Source of the DNA: Dyella silvatica | GTDB lineage: Bacteria; Pseudomonadota; Gammaproteobacteria; Xanthomonadales; Rhodanobacteraceae | Assembly (NCBI RefSeq): GCF_026283955.1 | Contig: NZ_JAPDPE010000007.1 | Location: forward strand, 16,859-80,858 | Length of the DNA: 64,000 bases | Reading direction: 5' to 3' | Shown: positions 56,923 to 63,551 of the stretch, piece by piece | Numbering within the stretch: the stretch's first letter is position 1 | How the letters are laid out: each line of letters begins with the position of its first letter | Made by a program: the position numbers and the translations under genes | The notes under the pieces: model-generated | Seen by the model: only the letters and a program-made list of their open reading frames with translations | Database searches by the model: none | Told to the model about the DNA's origin: nothing

Positions 56923-58044
56923 CTACTGAACGGTACAAACCTCACCCAGACCCTCACCCTTGAGCACGCAGACAAGAGGTCTCGCACCAGGCATAAATAC
57001 GGTGCCACCTTGAATGAGTCCGTAGCTAGTAGCTGAGTTGACGAAGTTCAGATAGTCGATGCTGTAGTAGGTGTAGTAGAAATATGCGGTCTCGCTCGGC
57101 GCCACACCAGCGAATGCCCGCTTATTCTCAGGGATCACATTGCCCGTGCAGTCAACAGCCGTATTGGGAATAGGGAAATACCCACGCGTGTTGTAGTCAT
57201 ACGTGTACTTCCGCGAACTGCCATCGTGAAAGTGAAAAGTAATGCCGGTCATCCAATCGGGTGTACGGAAGGGGGTAAGAGGGCTGCTCTGGAGAATTGT
57301 CTTAATAGCGGCCATCATTGACTGCAACACATATGGGCCAATGAGTTGGGCTGATTGGACATCAAGCTGGTTCTTGATCTGCAAGCCGATGGCCGGAACG
57401 TTTACGGTTTCCCATGCGTTGGGCTTCCCATCGTCGGTCGCTCCCGGCTTAGACGGACTTGGGCACCCCCCATTAATGTCATTGATCGGGACATGAAACA
57501 TCGCGGCGGGTGTATTTGACGGAGCCGCGCTTCCATCAGGCGCAACTATCCTCGTAATATTTCCGTTTGCATCTACGTAGGCGTCCACGATTGAACCCCA
57601 TTGACCCGGGCGATTGACGTAGTAATAGTGCATAGCCCCCAACATGGCCGCTGCCGGCGCATCGACCTGTATTGGCGTCACGGAAATTCCGTTAGACAAG
57701 CTGACGTTATATAAGAAAATAAGGCCACTGGGGATATCGGAGGCATAGTATTGCCCCGAGTAGTCTTTGGGGAAATTATTATAGTAAGCCCCTCCTGGAG
57801 CCATGGTCGGTAGCCACGCTCGAAACTGCGCGTCTAACTGAGCCGCAGTGCATCCACGGCATGTGTATTCATACGTTGCGGTAACGGCCTTCGTCGATCC
57901 CGGCGCCGCAGCAGCAGCTTGGTAAGTCGGCTCGACCTGCTGCGGCTGATTGTTTAGCGTTGCCGTAGCTTGAGCAAAAAGCGATGACACTTGAGTCATC
58001 GCTATACAAAACAAGAGTGAACTTATTACCACCTTCCGAAACAT
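56923..58044 (-). CDS. Secreted protein with a CxxC domain, unknown function
   Basis: 373 residues with a signal peptide (MFRKVVISSLLFCIAMTQVSS, cut near FAQA). Residues about 58-150 (CRGC, YYASDIPSGLIFLYNVS, QVDAPAAAMLGAMHYYY) match the whole mature part of the next gene at 58126, so the two are paralogues. Further cysteines later suggest disulfides. AAGGAGA precedes the ATG. It lies downstream of an XVIPCD effector on the same strand, where it may be an immunity or accessory protein; that is inference. Confidence 0.7.
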   Translation of the reverse strand: MFRKVVISSLLFCIAMTQVSSLFAQATATLNNQPQQVEPTYQAAAAAPGSTKAVTATYEYTCRGCTAAQLDAQFRAWLPTMAPGGAYYNNFPKDYSGQYYASDIPSGLIFLYNVSLSNGISVTPIQVDAPAAAMLGAMHYYYVNRPGQWGSIVDAYVDANGNITRIVAPDGSAAPSNTPAAMFHVPINDINGGCPSPSKPGATDDGKPNAWETVNVPAIGLQIKNQLDVQSAQLIGPYVLQSMMAAIKTILQSSPLTPFRTPDWMTGITFHFHDGSSRKYTYDYNTRGYFPIPNTAVDCTGNVIPENKRAFAGVAPSETAYFYYTYYSIDYLNFVNSATSYGLIQGGTVFMPGARPLVCVLKGEGLGEVCTVQ

Positions 58045-58125
58045 ACTCGTCTCCTTGAGTCTAGTAAAAGTAACCCCTTTGTAACTGCCCTTATGGTTCT
58101 TATTTTTAAAATTTATGAAGTCAGA

Positions 58126-58557
58126 TCATTTTCTAATATTTGGACTTCTGGCGGGCGTATTGTCGTACACATCCATGAAATACGCCCTCTCGCCGCCGTT
58201 TGCCTGATAAAAGGTATGGAAGGCATCAACAAGTTTCTTTGAGGCGTCATCTACCGGAAGCTCTTTAAGCGTCGGTGAGCCGCCTTCTTGAGTCACATTA
58301 AACAACTTAATAAACCCACCGAAGTAATCAATGGCGTACCACTTGCCAGAGTATTTTGTTTTAGCCAGCACCTCCTTTAGACGCGGCTCTAGATTGTCCG
58401 CGCCGCAGTAGTCACACATAAAAGTGTTGTTTTCGTGAAACACGGTTTGGTCGATATGTCGTGGGCCATCTGCTTTTGCGCTCTGAGCTATTGCGCAAAG
58501 TCCCACGGTACCCATGGCTAGGGCGAAGAATGCTGCGGATCGTACTGTCACGTTCAT
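58126..58557 (-). CDS. Small secreted CxxC-domain protein, candidate immunity protein
   Basis: 143 residues with a signal peptide (cut near SAKADG) and AAGGAG upstream. The mature part has CDYC, then WYAIDYFGGFIKLFNVT and LPVDDASKKLVDAFHTFY, all with counterparts in the protein at 56923. It is the first gene downstream of the XVIPCD effector (119-base gap). Periplasmic location is what an inhibitor of a peptidoglycan hydrolase needs. Not recognisably like the known inhibitor XAC2610. Confidence 0.68.
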   Translation of the reverse strand: MNVTVRSAAFFALAMGTVGLCAIAQSAKADGPRHIDQTVFHENNTFMCDYCGADNLEPRLKEVLAKTKYSGKWYAIDYFGGFIKLFNVTQEGGSPTLKELPVDDASKKLVDAFHTFYQANGGERAYFMDVYDNTPARSPNIRK

Positions 58558-58676
58558 CGATTGCTCCTTGGTTAAAGCGGGTTATACGCAATTACCTTCA
58601 CAACGATCATGGCTTTTTAGCCGGTGCGAGCATGCTGTACAGCTAACGCCATCGCAACTATCAAGTTCTTGCGATG

Positions 58677-60017
58677 TCAGCGTTGATGCGTAATGCTGGG
58701 GCCAGCCTGTTCTTGCTGCCCCTGCTGAACTTGCTGCGTCTGCTGTTGCTGCATTTGTTGGGTTTGAGTCTGCGTCTGTGCTGCCTGCTGAAACACCTCA
58801 GTGCTTCTTTCGAGCGGCGTATTGACAGCCTGGGCAGTAGGCACGCTTGCCGTAGCATTGAGGGCACCAGGGATTATGTGTTGAGCAGCCCACACATGCG
58901 CGCCGTCGTCGCTGAGTGCAACTGCATCAATTCGATTAAGCCCTTGGTACTTTGCTGAAGCAGTCAGCGCTCCCGCTATGTTCTCGCTAAGTTTGTCCGG
59001 CACACGTCCTTGTTCCGCATCAAGCTGATGCACGCCAGCGCGGGCCTGTTGGAACATGGGGAATCCTGGATGGTCAGGATGATCTAGGCGAAGTGGTACG
59101 GCTTGGGCAGGAGTCGCATTGGCTTGCTGGGGGTTCACTCCACGGAGCGCAGCCAACGTGTTATCGCCCGCGACACCATCAACGCCTAGCCCATGGTCGC
59201 GTTGAAAGGATTCAACAGCAACTTTAGTTGAGGCACCGAAGTCACCATCTGGCTGGATGTCCCTACCGCCGACGCCTTTATAACCGAGCTGGCTAAGCTG
59301 TGTTTGGAGGGCCGTAACCTCGGCACCGTTAGCGCCCAACCGGAGCCCCGCCACTGCACTGTGTGCCGCGCTGTGCCCCTGGTGAGTTGGGGTCGCTTCA
59401 ATAGGAAGGAGCATCTCGTTGCGAGCAAGCCCTTCCATGATCTCTGGAGTCAGTTTTTCCTTCCACTGCTCGAAGTACATTCGCCTATTAGTGAGACCCT
59501 CGTTGCCCTTGTTGACTATGTGCGTAGCCTTATCGACGTTTTCAGGCGCTACGTGGTGAATGTTCTCATTCCAAAACCACGTTGCAACTTTACCGGCGTT
59601 TTCCTCTTTCGCGGCGAGATCGGGGTTATTGACTAGATCCAGCCCTAGCGCTTCGCCTGCGGCTCTGTAGTTATCTTTTCCGGTGAGCTGGATGAAACCA
59701 CGCCCACGATATTTGTAACCGTCACCCGGCTCCGTGTTGCCCATTTGCCCGCCTCCGTACATCAACTCGGCAAGGGGCTCCGGTCGGCCAGCCACCGCCT
59801 CTAAGCGGGCGGCCTCTAGCTCTACGGGGTGGTCTGCCCGAAGTTGTGGCTTCGGGATCTGTGAGATGCCATGGGTATATCTGAAGCTCTCTTCCAGTCG
59901 AGTCAGGCCCAAGGATTCCTGGGTGACTTGAGCCATGAAATTTGCCATTTCCTTTTGCGTCGTGATACCTGATGCACGGGCTTCCATTATCAACCGTGCC
60001 TCTCTTTCCGTAGCCAT
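58677..60017 (-). CDS. X-T4SS effector: GH19 peptidoglycan hydrolase with PG-binding and XVIPCD domains
   Basis: 446 residues. GH19 domain (about 1-205): catalytic Glu34 in AQVTQESLG, second acid Glu43, and YRGRGFIQLTG near 103. A peptidoglycan-binding_1 domain (about 235-295) has LGANGAEVTALQTQLSQLGY. Residues about 310-395 match the XVIPCD pattern (DHPDHPGFPMFQQA, VHQLDAEQGR, GLNRIDAVALSDDG), and the tail is Gln-rich. In Xanthomonas citri XAC2609 has the same three domains and is sent by the type IV system to kill rivals. AAGGA lies upstream of the start at 60017. Confidence 0.92.
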   Translation of the reverse strand: MATEREARLIMEARASGITTQKEMANFMAQVTQESLGLTRLEESFRYTHGISQIPKPQLRADHPVELEAARLEAVAGRPEPLAELMYGGGQMGNTEPGDGYKYRGRGFIQLTGKDNYRAAGEALGLDLVNNPDLAAKEENAGKVATWFWNENIHHVAPENVDKATHIVNKGNEGLTNRRMYFEQWKEKLTPEIMEGLARNEMLLPIEATPTHQGHSAAHSAVAGLRLGANGAEVTALQTQLSQLGYKGVGGRDIQPDGDFGASTKVAVESFQRDHGLGVDGVAGDNTLAALRGVNPQQANATPAQAVPLRLDHPDHPGFPMFQQARAGVHQLDAEQGRVPDKLSENIAGALTASAKYQGLNRIDAVALSDDGAHVWAAQHIIPGALNATASVPTAQAVNTPLERSTEVFQQAAQTQTQTQQMQQQQTQQVQQGQQEQAGPSITHQR

Positions 60018-60068
60018 AACCACATCCTTTTGAGGGTGACTGCGATGCCTACCTATTCGACCCAAGTG

Positions 60069-60440
60069 TCACTTGACGCCGAGCAAGGAAAACTTCGTGA
60101 GGCACACGTGTTTCGGTAATTTGTCTTTAGGGATTAGTACGGCTGGCGTTGCCCCATAGGGATCACCTGTTTTGACGTCCTCCGGCGCTTTATAGCTACC
60201 CTGGGTGTACGTCGACTCGCAAGCATCGAACTTATCGCACACGGCTAGCTTGGTGCAGATGACCTTCCCATCCTTCTCATAGATGAAGTAAGTCGCACCA
60301 GAATACGGCGGACGTGGGTAGCGCTCAGTGCGGATCGACACGTCGCTTTTCACCGTTTGGGTGCCAGTGGCTTGGTCCCCTACCGCGAAAGCAAACTGGG
60401 ACAGTGAAAGCAATAAGAGAAGTGGCACAAGTTTTTTCAT
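60069..60440 (-). CDS. Small secreted four-cysteine protein, candidate immunity protein
   Basis: 123 residues with signal peptide MKKLVPLLLLLSLSQFAFA. The mature part has four cysteines (CTKLAVC, DACES, HVCLT), fitting two disulfides. It sits 51 bases upstream of the XVIPCD effector on the same strand. In X. citri the inhibitor gene XAC2610 also lies next to its effector, but this protein is shorter and does not look like it. Start at 60440 begins the signal peptide; the longer frame from 60488 does not. Confidence 0.68.
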   Translation of the reverse strand: MKKLVPLLLLLSLSQFAFAVGDQATGTQTVKSDVSIRTERYPRPPYSGATYFIYEKDGKVICTKLAVCDKFDACESTYTQGSYKAPEDVKTGDPYGATPAVLIPKDKLPKHVCLTKFSLLGVK

Positions 60441-60540
60441 ATTAATGATCCTAATGCCGATTAATTCCAAAAAGAAAACATATCCCACTCATTATCTACC
60501 AACAATCAGCCAATCCCAACAACAGGAGTAGTCCTTCCCT

Positions 60541-60977
60541 TACAAGCTCACTCCTCGCCTCTCATCATTCCTCATCGAAAACGAAGGCGAGCGTCTTACC
60601 GCATACCCCGACACAAACGGCACTTGGACCATTGGTATCGGCCATACCGGGCCTGAAGTCTATAAGGGCCTGACCATTACCCAAGAAGCCTCCAGGAAGC
60701 TCCTGGTGGCCGACGTAGCAACCGCTGCCGACACTGTTATCCGAGTTGTCCGCGTCGCCCTCACAGGGCCACAGCTTGACGCCCTGATAGCTCTCACGTT
60801 TAACATCGGCGTCCCTCGATTCCTTACCTCAACCGTTCTTCGTCGGGTCAACGCAGGCGACTTCGCTAACGTGCCTAATGCATGTGGATCAAAGAGACCA
60901 TCAACGGTGTAAAGGTGGTCAACAAGGGCCTCATGAATCGCCGAGAGGCCGAGATCAAACTATGGAACTCCAATTAG
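60541..60977 (+). pseudogene. GH24 phage lysozyme (endolysin), frameshifted and without start
   Basis: Residues read KLTPRLSSFLIENEGERLTAYPD, then GTWTIGIGHTG, giving the GH24 catalytic Glu-x8-Asp-x5-Thr. The frame is lost near 60880 (NVPNA) and the end of the family (WIKETINGVKVVNKGLMNRREAEI) continues in another frame to 60977. The expected ATG before KLTPRL reads TAC, and an AGGAG site remains at 60524. This is a decayed endolysin unless the two defects are sequencing errors. Confidence 0.8.
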
Positions 60978-61132
60978 TTGAACACTCGCCGCCCTAGAGG
61001 TGACGCCCTATAGGGACGACGTGGCGGGGAGCTGAAGACCGGCTCCCCATGCCATTAAGTAATTTCTTGCGATACCATCTCTACTCACGACTTTGCTCCA
61101 GCAGCACACAGCCATAGGAACTGAGAAAGAGC

Positions 61133-61453
61133 ATGAAGCGCCTTGCACTTATTACCACCGTCCTTGCTGCTTCTGGCTGTGTCTCGATGACTCCACGTGC
61201 CCAACACATACAGCTTCATAGCGGCGTAAGCACGCAGCTCCAGAACTGCAAGAAGCTCGGTCCTGTAACAGCGACTGCCTCTGGCTGGGGAATGCTCTCC
61301 ATGGACGATGTACGCCAACAGGCCGCGAACAACTTGCGTGATGCCGCAGCGGCCAAGTGGGGTGACACAGTTGACTCACTGGCTCTTATCAACACCGACA
61401 CATTTATCAATTCGGTTTCGGCGTCAGGCATTGGCTATAAGTGCTTCGATTGA
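61133..61453 (+). CDS. DUF4156-like outer-membrane lipoprotein
   Basis: 106 residues. The signal peptide ends with lipobox LAASGC near residue 16. TPRAQHIQLHSG, CKKLGPVTATASG and NNLRDAAAAKWGDTVDSLALI follow the DUF4156 pattern (small lipoproteins with two conserved cysteines). Role unknown; it may be a lysogen-expressed cargo gene. GAAAGAG precedes the ATG. Confidence 0.75.
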   Translation: MKRLALITTVLAASGCVSMTPRAQHIQLHSGVSTQLQNCKKLGPVTATASGWGMLSMDDVRQQAANNLRDAAAAKWGDTVDSLALINTDTFINSVSASGIGYKCFD

Positions 61454-61849
61454 TTGAGGCAGTTATCGAGAGCTGGTGAAAATGTTCACCACAAATTTCC
61501 GTAGGGGTATCGAAAGGTCAAGGAGCGCGCGCATCCCCCCGTGCGGGTGCCCGCGTGTACGCCCATGCGCGCCTGCTGCTTATTCCTCAGGCTATCTGTG
61601 GCACCCAGCGCGGCACCAATACTCGCCAGCCCTTGCCCTGCCTCACTTCGCGCCACCTGTTGTATCTGGCGCGTGTCCTTTCTGCACCTCTGGCCCACAC
61701 AGCAGCTCATGACATCAGCCATCACGCTGGCGTGTTCGTGTTCGTGTCTGTTCTGATCTGTAGTTTTCGACTGACGCCCTGCCCTCGGCTCTCGTCCATC
61801 AACAGACCGCCTTACGACACGCATGCCGCGCCTGGCCGCCTCAATTGAT
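61454..61849. other. Region without a supported gene
   Basis: 396 bases between the lipoprotein and the first early promoter. Open frames on either strand show no family or good ribosome binding site. The place corresponds to the T7 genome end, where terminal repeats or a packaging site could lie; I see no direct repeat that proves this. Confidence 0.4.
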
Positions 61850-61873
61850 TGATAACTTGACAATCATCACATC
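61850..61873 (+). repeat. 24-base direct repeat, copy 1 (operator-like)
   Basis: Differs from copy 2 (62093-62116) at one base. Each copy contains an imperfect or perfect dyad centred on a -35 box. Confidence 0.85.
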
Positions 61874-61884
61874 CGTGATAGAGT
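61850..61884 (+). promoter_or_regulatory. Early promoter 1 with candidate repressor operator
   Basis: TTGACA at 61857-61862, 16-base spacer, TAGAGT at 61879-61884. The -35 box lies inside the dyad TGATAA-N8-TCATCA (61850-61869). 23 of 24 bases are shared with the second copy at 62093-62116. Confidence 0.6.
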
Positions 61885-62092
61885 TTTATCCAAGCCAAGG
61901 CAGGACGCCACAGGCCAGCCCACTAGATCACCAGTCGGCACGATGATGGAGCTTGATGCACCGCGGGCCGCCCTATGGGCAAACGTGGAGCCGCAAGGGA
62001 ACCAAGGGATTAGCCAGAAGGCCCCCAAGGGAAACAAGCGGCAAACGCTGGATATGCCAGCGCATCCCTGGGCATCGTCATGGACAATTACT
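61885..62092. other. First early leader segment, no supported gene
   Basis: About 210 bases between the two early promoters. It has small hairpins (GCCC-TAT-GGGC and CGCTGG-ATATG-CCAGCG). A 50-codon frame at 61943-62095 lacks a ribosome binding site and is not called. Confidence 0.4.
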
Positions 62093-62116
62093 TGATGACT
62101 TGACAATCATCACATC
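62093..62116 (+). repeat. 24-base direct repeat, copy 2 (operator-like)
   Basis: See copy 1 at 61850-61873. This copy has the perfect inverted arms. Confidence 0.85.
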
Positions 62117-62127
62117 GGATATACGAT
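62093..62127 (+). promoter_or_regulatory. Early promoter 2 with candidate repressor operator
   Basis: TTGACA at 62100-62105, 16-base spacer, TACGAT at 62122-62127. The -35 lies inside the perfect dyad TGATGA-N8-TCATCA (62093-62112). Both promoters precede the early genes, where T7 has A1-A3. Confidence 0.62.
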
Positions 62128-62138
62128 ATGCAACACCT

Positions 62139-62432
62139 GAGCTAAGGCTCAACGGTCCACAGAAATGGACAGCCAGCAGAGGCGCTGGCTTGGGGTTACG
62201 CCCAAGGCAAACGGATTGGTAGCGAGCGGGATTCGGCCAGTAAGCGGGAACGCACTGGAGTCCAGCGCCACGGTAGAGCCGTGTCGTTCCGCCCTAGCCA
62301 GTGACTAAGCAAGGGAGTGACGCCCTTGCGAGGTTTCACTTTGCGCAATTAATAGCTTGGTTTTGACTATCAAGTGAATGCGTTAAGTGTTCCCTTTCCT
62401 GTCCATTGGCACTCAGTGGGCAGAACAGGAAA
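62139..62432 (+). ncRNA. Candidate structured RNA: consecutive hairpins in the early leader
   Basis: Starting about 12 bases after promoter 2, stems follow one another: GAGC/GCTC (62139-62150), GTCCA/TGGAC (62155-62170), GCCAGC/GCTGGC (62172-62189), CTTGGG/CCCAAG (62189-62206), a three-way junction closed by GCGGGAACG/CGTTCCGC (62244-62292) with inner hairpins CTGG/CCAG and CACGG/CCGTG, GCAAGGG/CCCTTGC (62309-62329), and a long hairpin TTTCCTGT+CCATTG/CAGTGG+ACAGGAAA (62395-62432) that looks like an RNase III substrate. No long reading frame covers the tract. Whether it is a stable RNA or a processed leader is unknown. Confidence 0.55.
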
Positions 62433-62512
62433 CACACACACGAAAGAGCGATGCGCCGGAAGCCGACTGATTGAGTCAGGCGCTATGGATAGACGGACGG
62501 AGAACGCGACAC

Positions 62513-62608
62513 ATGAATAAACAGGACTGCTGGAAACACCGCAGAAGACCAACGGGAGCCATTACGGCTCCCCACACTCACCCGAAGGACTCGGTATGTA
62601 TCAGGTAA
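62513..62608 (+). CDS. Possible 31-codon leader peptide
   Basis: ATG with GGAGAA eight bases upstream; begins MNKQDCWKHRRRPTGAI and ends 13 bases inside the next gene. It contains a perfect hairpin GGGAGCC-ATTAC-GGCTCCC (62554-62572) placed just before the next ribosome binding site, so its translation could control that gene. Weak support. Confidence 0.35.
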   Translation: MNKQDCWKHRRRPTGAITAPHTHPKDSVCIR

Positions 62609-62730
62609 TCGACAAGCGCACGGGAGCCATCAAGTTTCGTTATGTGTCTTTCGGTCGGGCGTGTCGTCAGGCCACAAGGCTTGACGTTGCCTACGGTGAG
62701 GCACGCTACGTAGTGAGGCGCTCAGCGTGA
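62596..62730 (+). CDS. Small basic early phage protein
   Basis: 44 residues beginning MYQVIDKRTGAIKFRYVSFG, with GAAGGA upstream. Resembles short phage proteins of unknown role that carry a basic helix (RACRQATRLDVAYGEARY). GTGA overlap with the next gene. Confidence 0.6.
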   Translation: MYQVIDKRTGAIKFRYVSFGRACRQATRLDVAYGEARYVVRRSA

Positions 62731-62939
62731 ACCAGAAACAAGCACGAGAGGAACTTGCCTCATATGGCATGACACTGCGCTGCACTGATGGTGAATACCG
62801 CGTCACGTTTAAGGGCTGGCCGCGTGAGCGCGCAGAAGCTGTGGCCCATTACACCGATGACATCGACGACGCGGTTAATACAGGCCGAGTGATGGCCTTA
62901 CAGCACGCACAAACCAAACACCAAACGAACCCGACCTAA
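62727..62939 (+). CDS. Early phage protein, unknown function
   Basis: 70 residues from GTG. MNQKQAREELASYGMTLRCTDGEYRVTF is similar in style to short phage/plasmid proteins of unknown function. Its stop codon lies in the loop of the terminator that follows. Confidence 0.6.
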   Translation: MNQKQAREELASYGMTLRCTDGEYRVTFKGWPRERAEAVAHYTDDIDDAVNTGRVMALQHAQTKHQTNPT

Positions 62940-62954
62940 CCGGTCGGGTTTTTG
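62928..62954 (+). terminator. Terminator inside the early gene group
   Basis: AACCCGACC-TAACC-GGTCGGGTT plus a T run. It separates the two small genes from the acidic protein gene and may be a control point. Confidence 0.85.
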
Positions 62955-62972
62955 TTGCCCAAAGGAATACCC

Positions 62973-63449
62973 ATGGCCCGCTCCATCGACAACACCCAAG
63001 ACGTTATAGACAGCCGCGATGTGATCTCACGCGTGGAGGAGTTGGAAGTCGAGCTAGAGGACTTCCACGAGCGCGGCGGCTTCATGAATGAATTCGATGA
63101 CTGGATCGAGCAGAGTCGCGACAACAGCGAGCCCGTCTACGCCGTGTTCCCTGATGAGGGCGCTGAAGTCATTGAGCTGATCGAGGAGCTTTACGCTCTC
63201 CGCGCGCTTACTGAGGAAGCCGAGCACACCGCCGACTGGACTCATGGCGAGGTGCTTATCCGTGAGGATTACTTCACCGATTACATTGAGGAACTGGTAA
63301 AGGACTGCTACGAGGTGCCGAAAGACATGGATAGCGATAAGTGGCCCTGGTGTCACATGGCAATGGATTGGGAAGCGGCAGCAGAGGCGGCGAAAGTGGA
63401 CTACAACGAGGTCACTTTTGACGGTGAGCCCTACCTCATCCGGGCATGA
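62973..63449 (+). CDS. Highly acidic early protein, possible DNA mimic/antirestriction
   Basis: 158 residues with 45 Asp/Glu and only 12 Arg/Lys by my count, so a net charge near -33. AAAGGA precedes the ATG. The C-terminal MDWEAAAEAAKVDYNEVTFDGEPYLI resembles a family in phages and integrative elements of unknown function. In T7 the first early gene encodes Ocr, an acidic DNA mimic that blocks restriction enzymes. Same position and charge suggest the same role; there is no sequence similarity to Ocr or ArdA. Confidence 0.72.
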   Translation: MARSIDNTQDVIDSRDVISRVEELEVELEDFHERGGFMNEFDDWIEQSRDNSEPVYAVFPDEGAEVIELIEELYALRALTEEAEHTADWTHGEVLIREDYFTDYIEELVKDCYEVPKDMDSDKWPWCHMAMDWEAAAEAAKVDYNEVTFDGEPYLIRA

Positions 63450-63551
63450 CGTCTTCACATCCATTTCATGTAGCAGATCCCCGATATCTAGTAACGTTGG
63501 ATATGGGGATTTTGCAGTGACGCATTATTAAAGCTAAGGGGTAGCGGATAT

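Noticed and set aside
61486..61863. Minus-strand frame of 125 codons next to the early promoter
   Set aside because: No domain, no ribosome binding site, and its start lies in the operator-like repeat. Left as unassigned sequence.
61943..62095. 50-codon frame between the two early promoters
   Set aside because: No ribosome binding site or recognisable protein; it crosses hairpin-forming sequence and ends in the second operator.
62341..62390. A third early promoter (TTGACT at 62363)
   Set aside because: No acceptable -10 box at the right distance, and no operator dyad.
60540..63550. Right attachment site (5' half of tRNA-Leu or a copy of the left junction)
   Set aside because: I looked for the D-arm and acceptor sequence and for the 3' half repeat and did not find either; the junction is probably outside the window.
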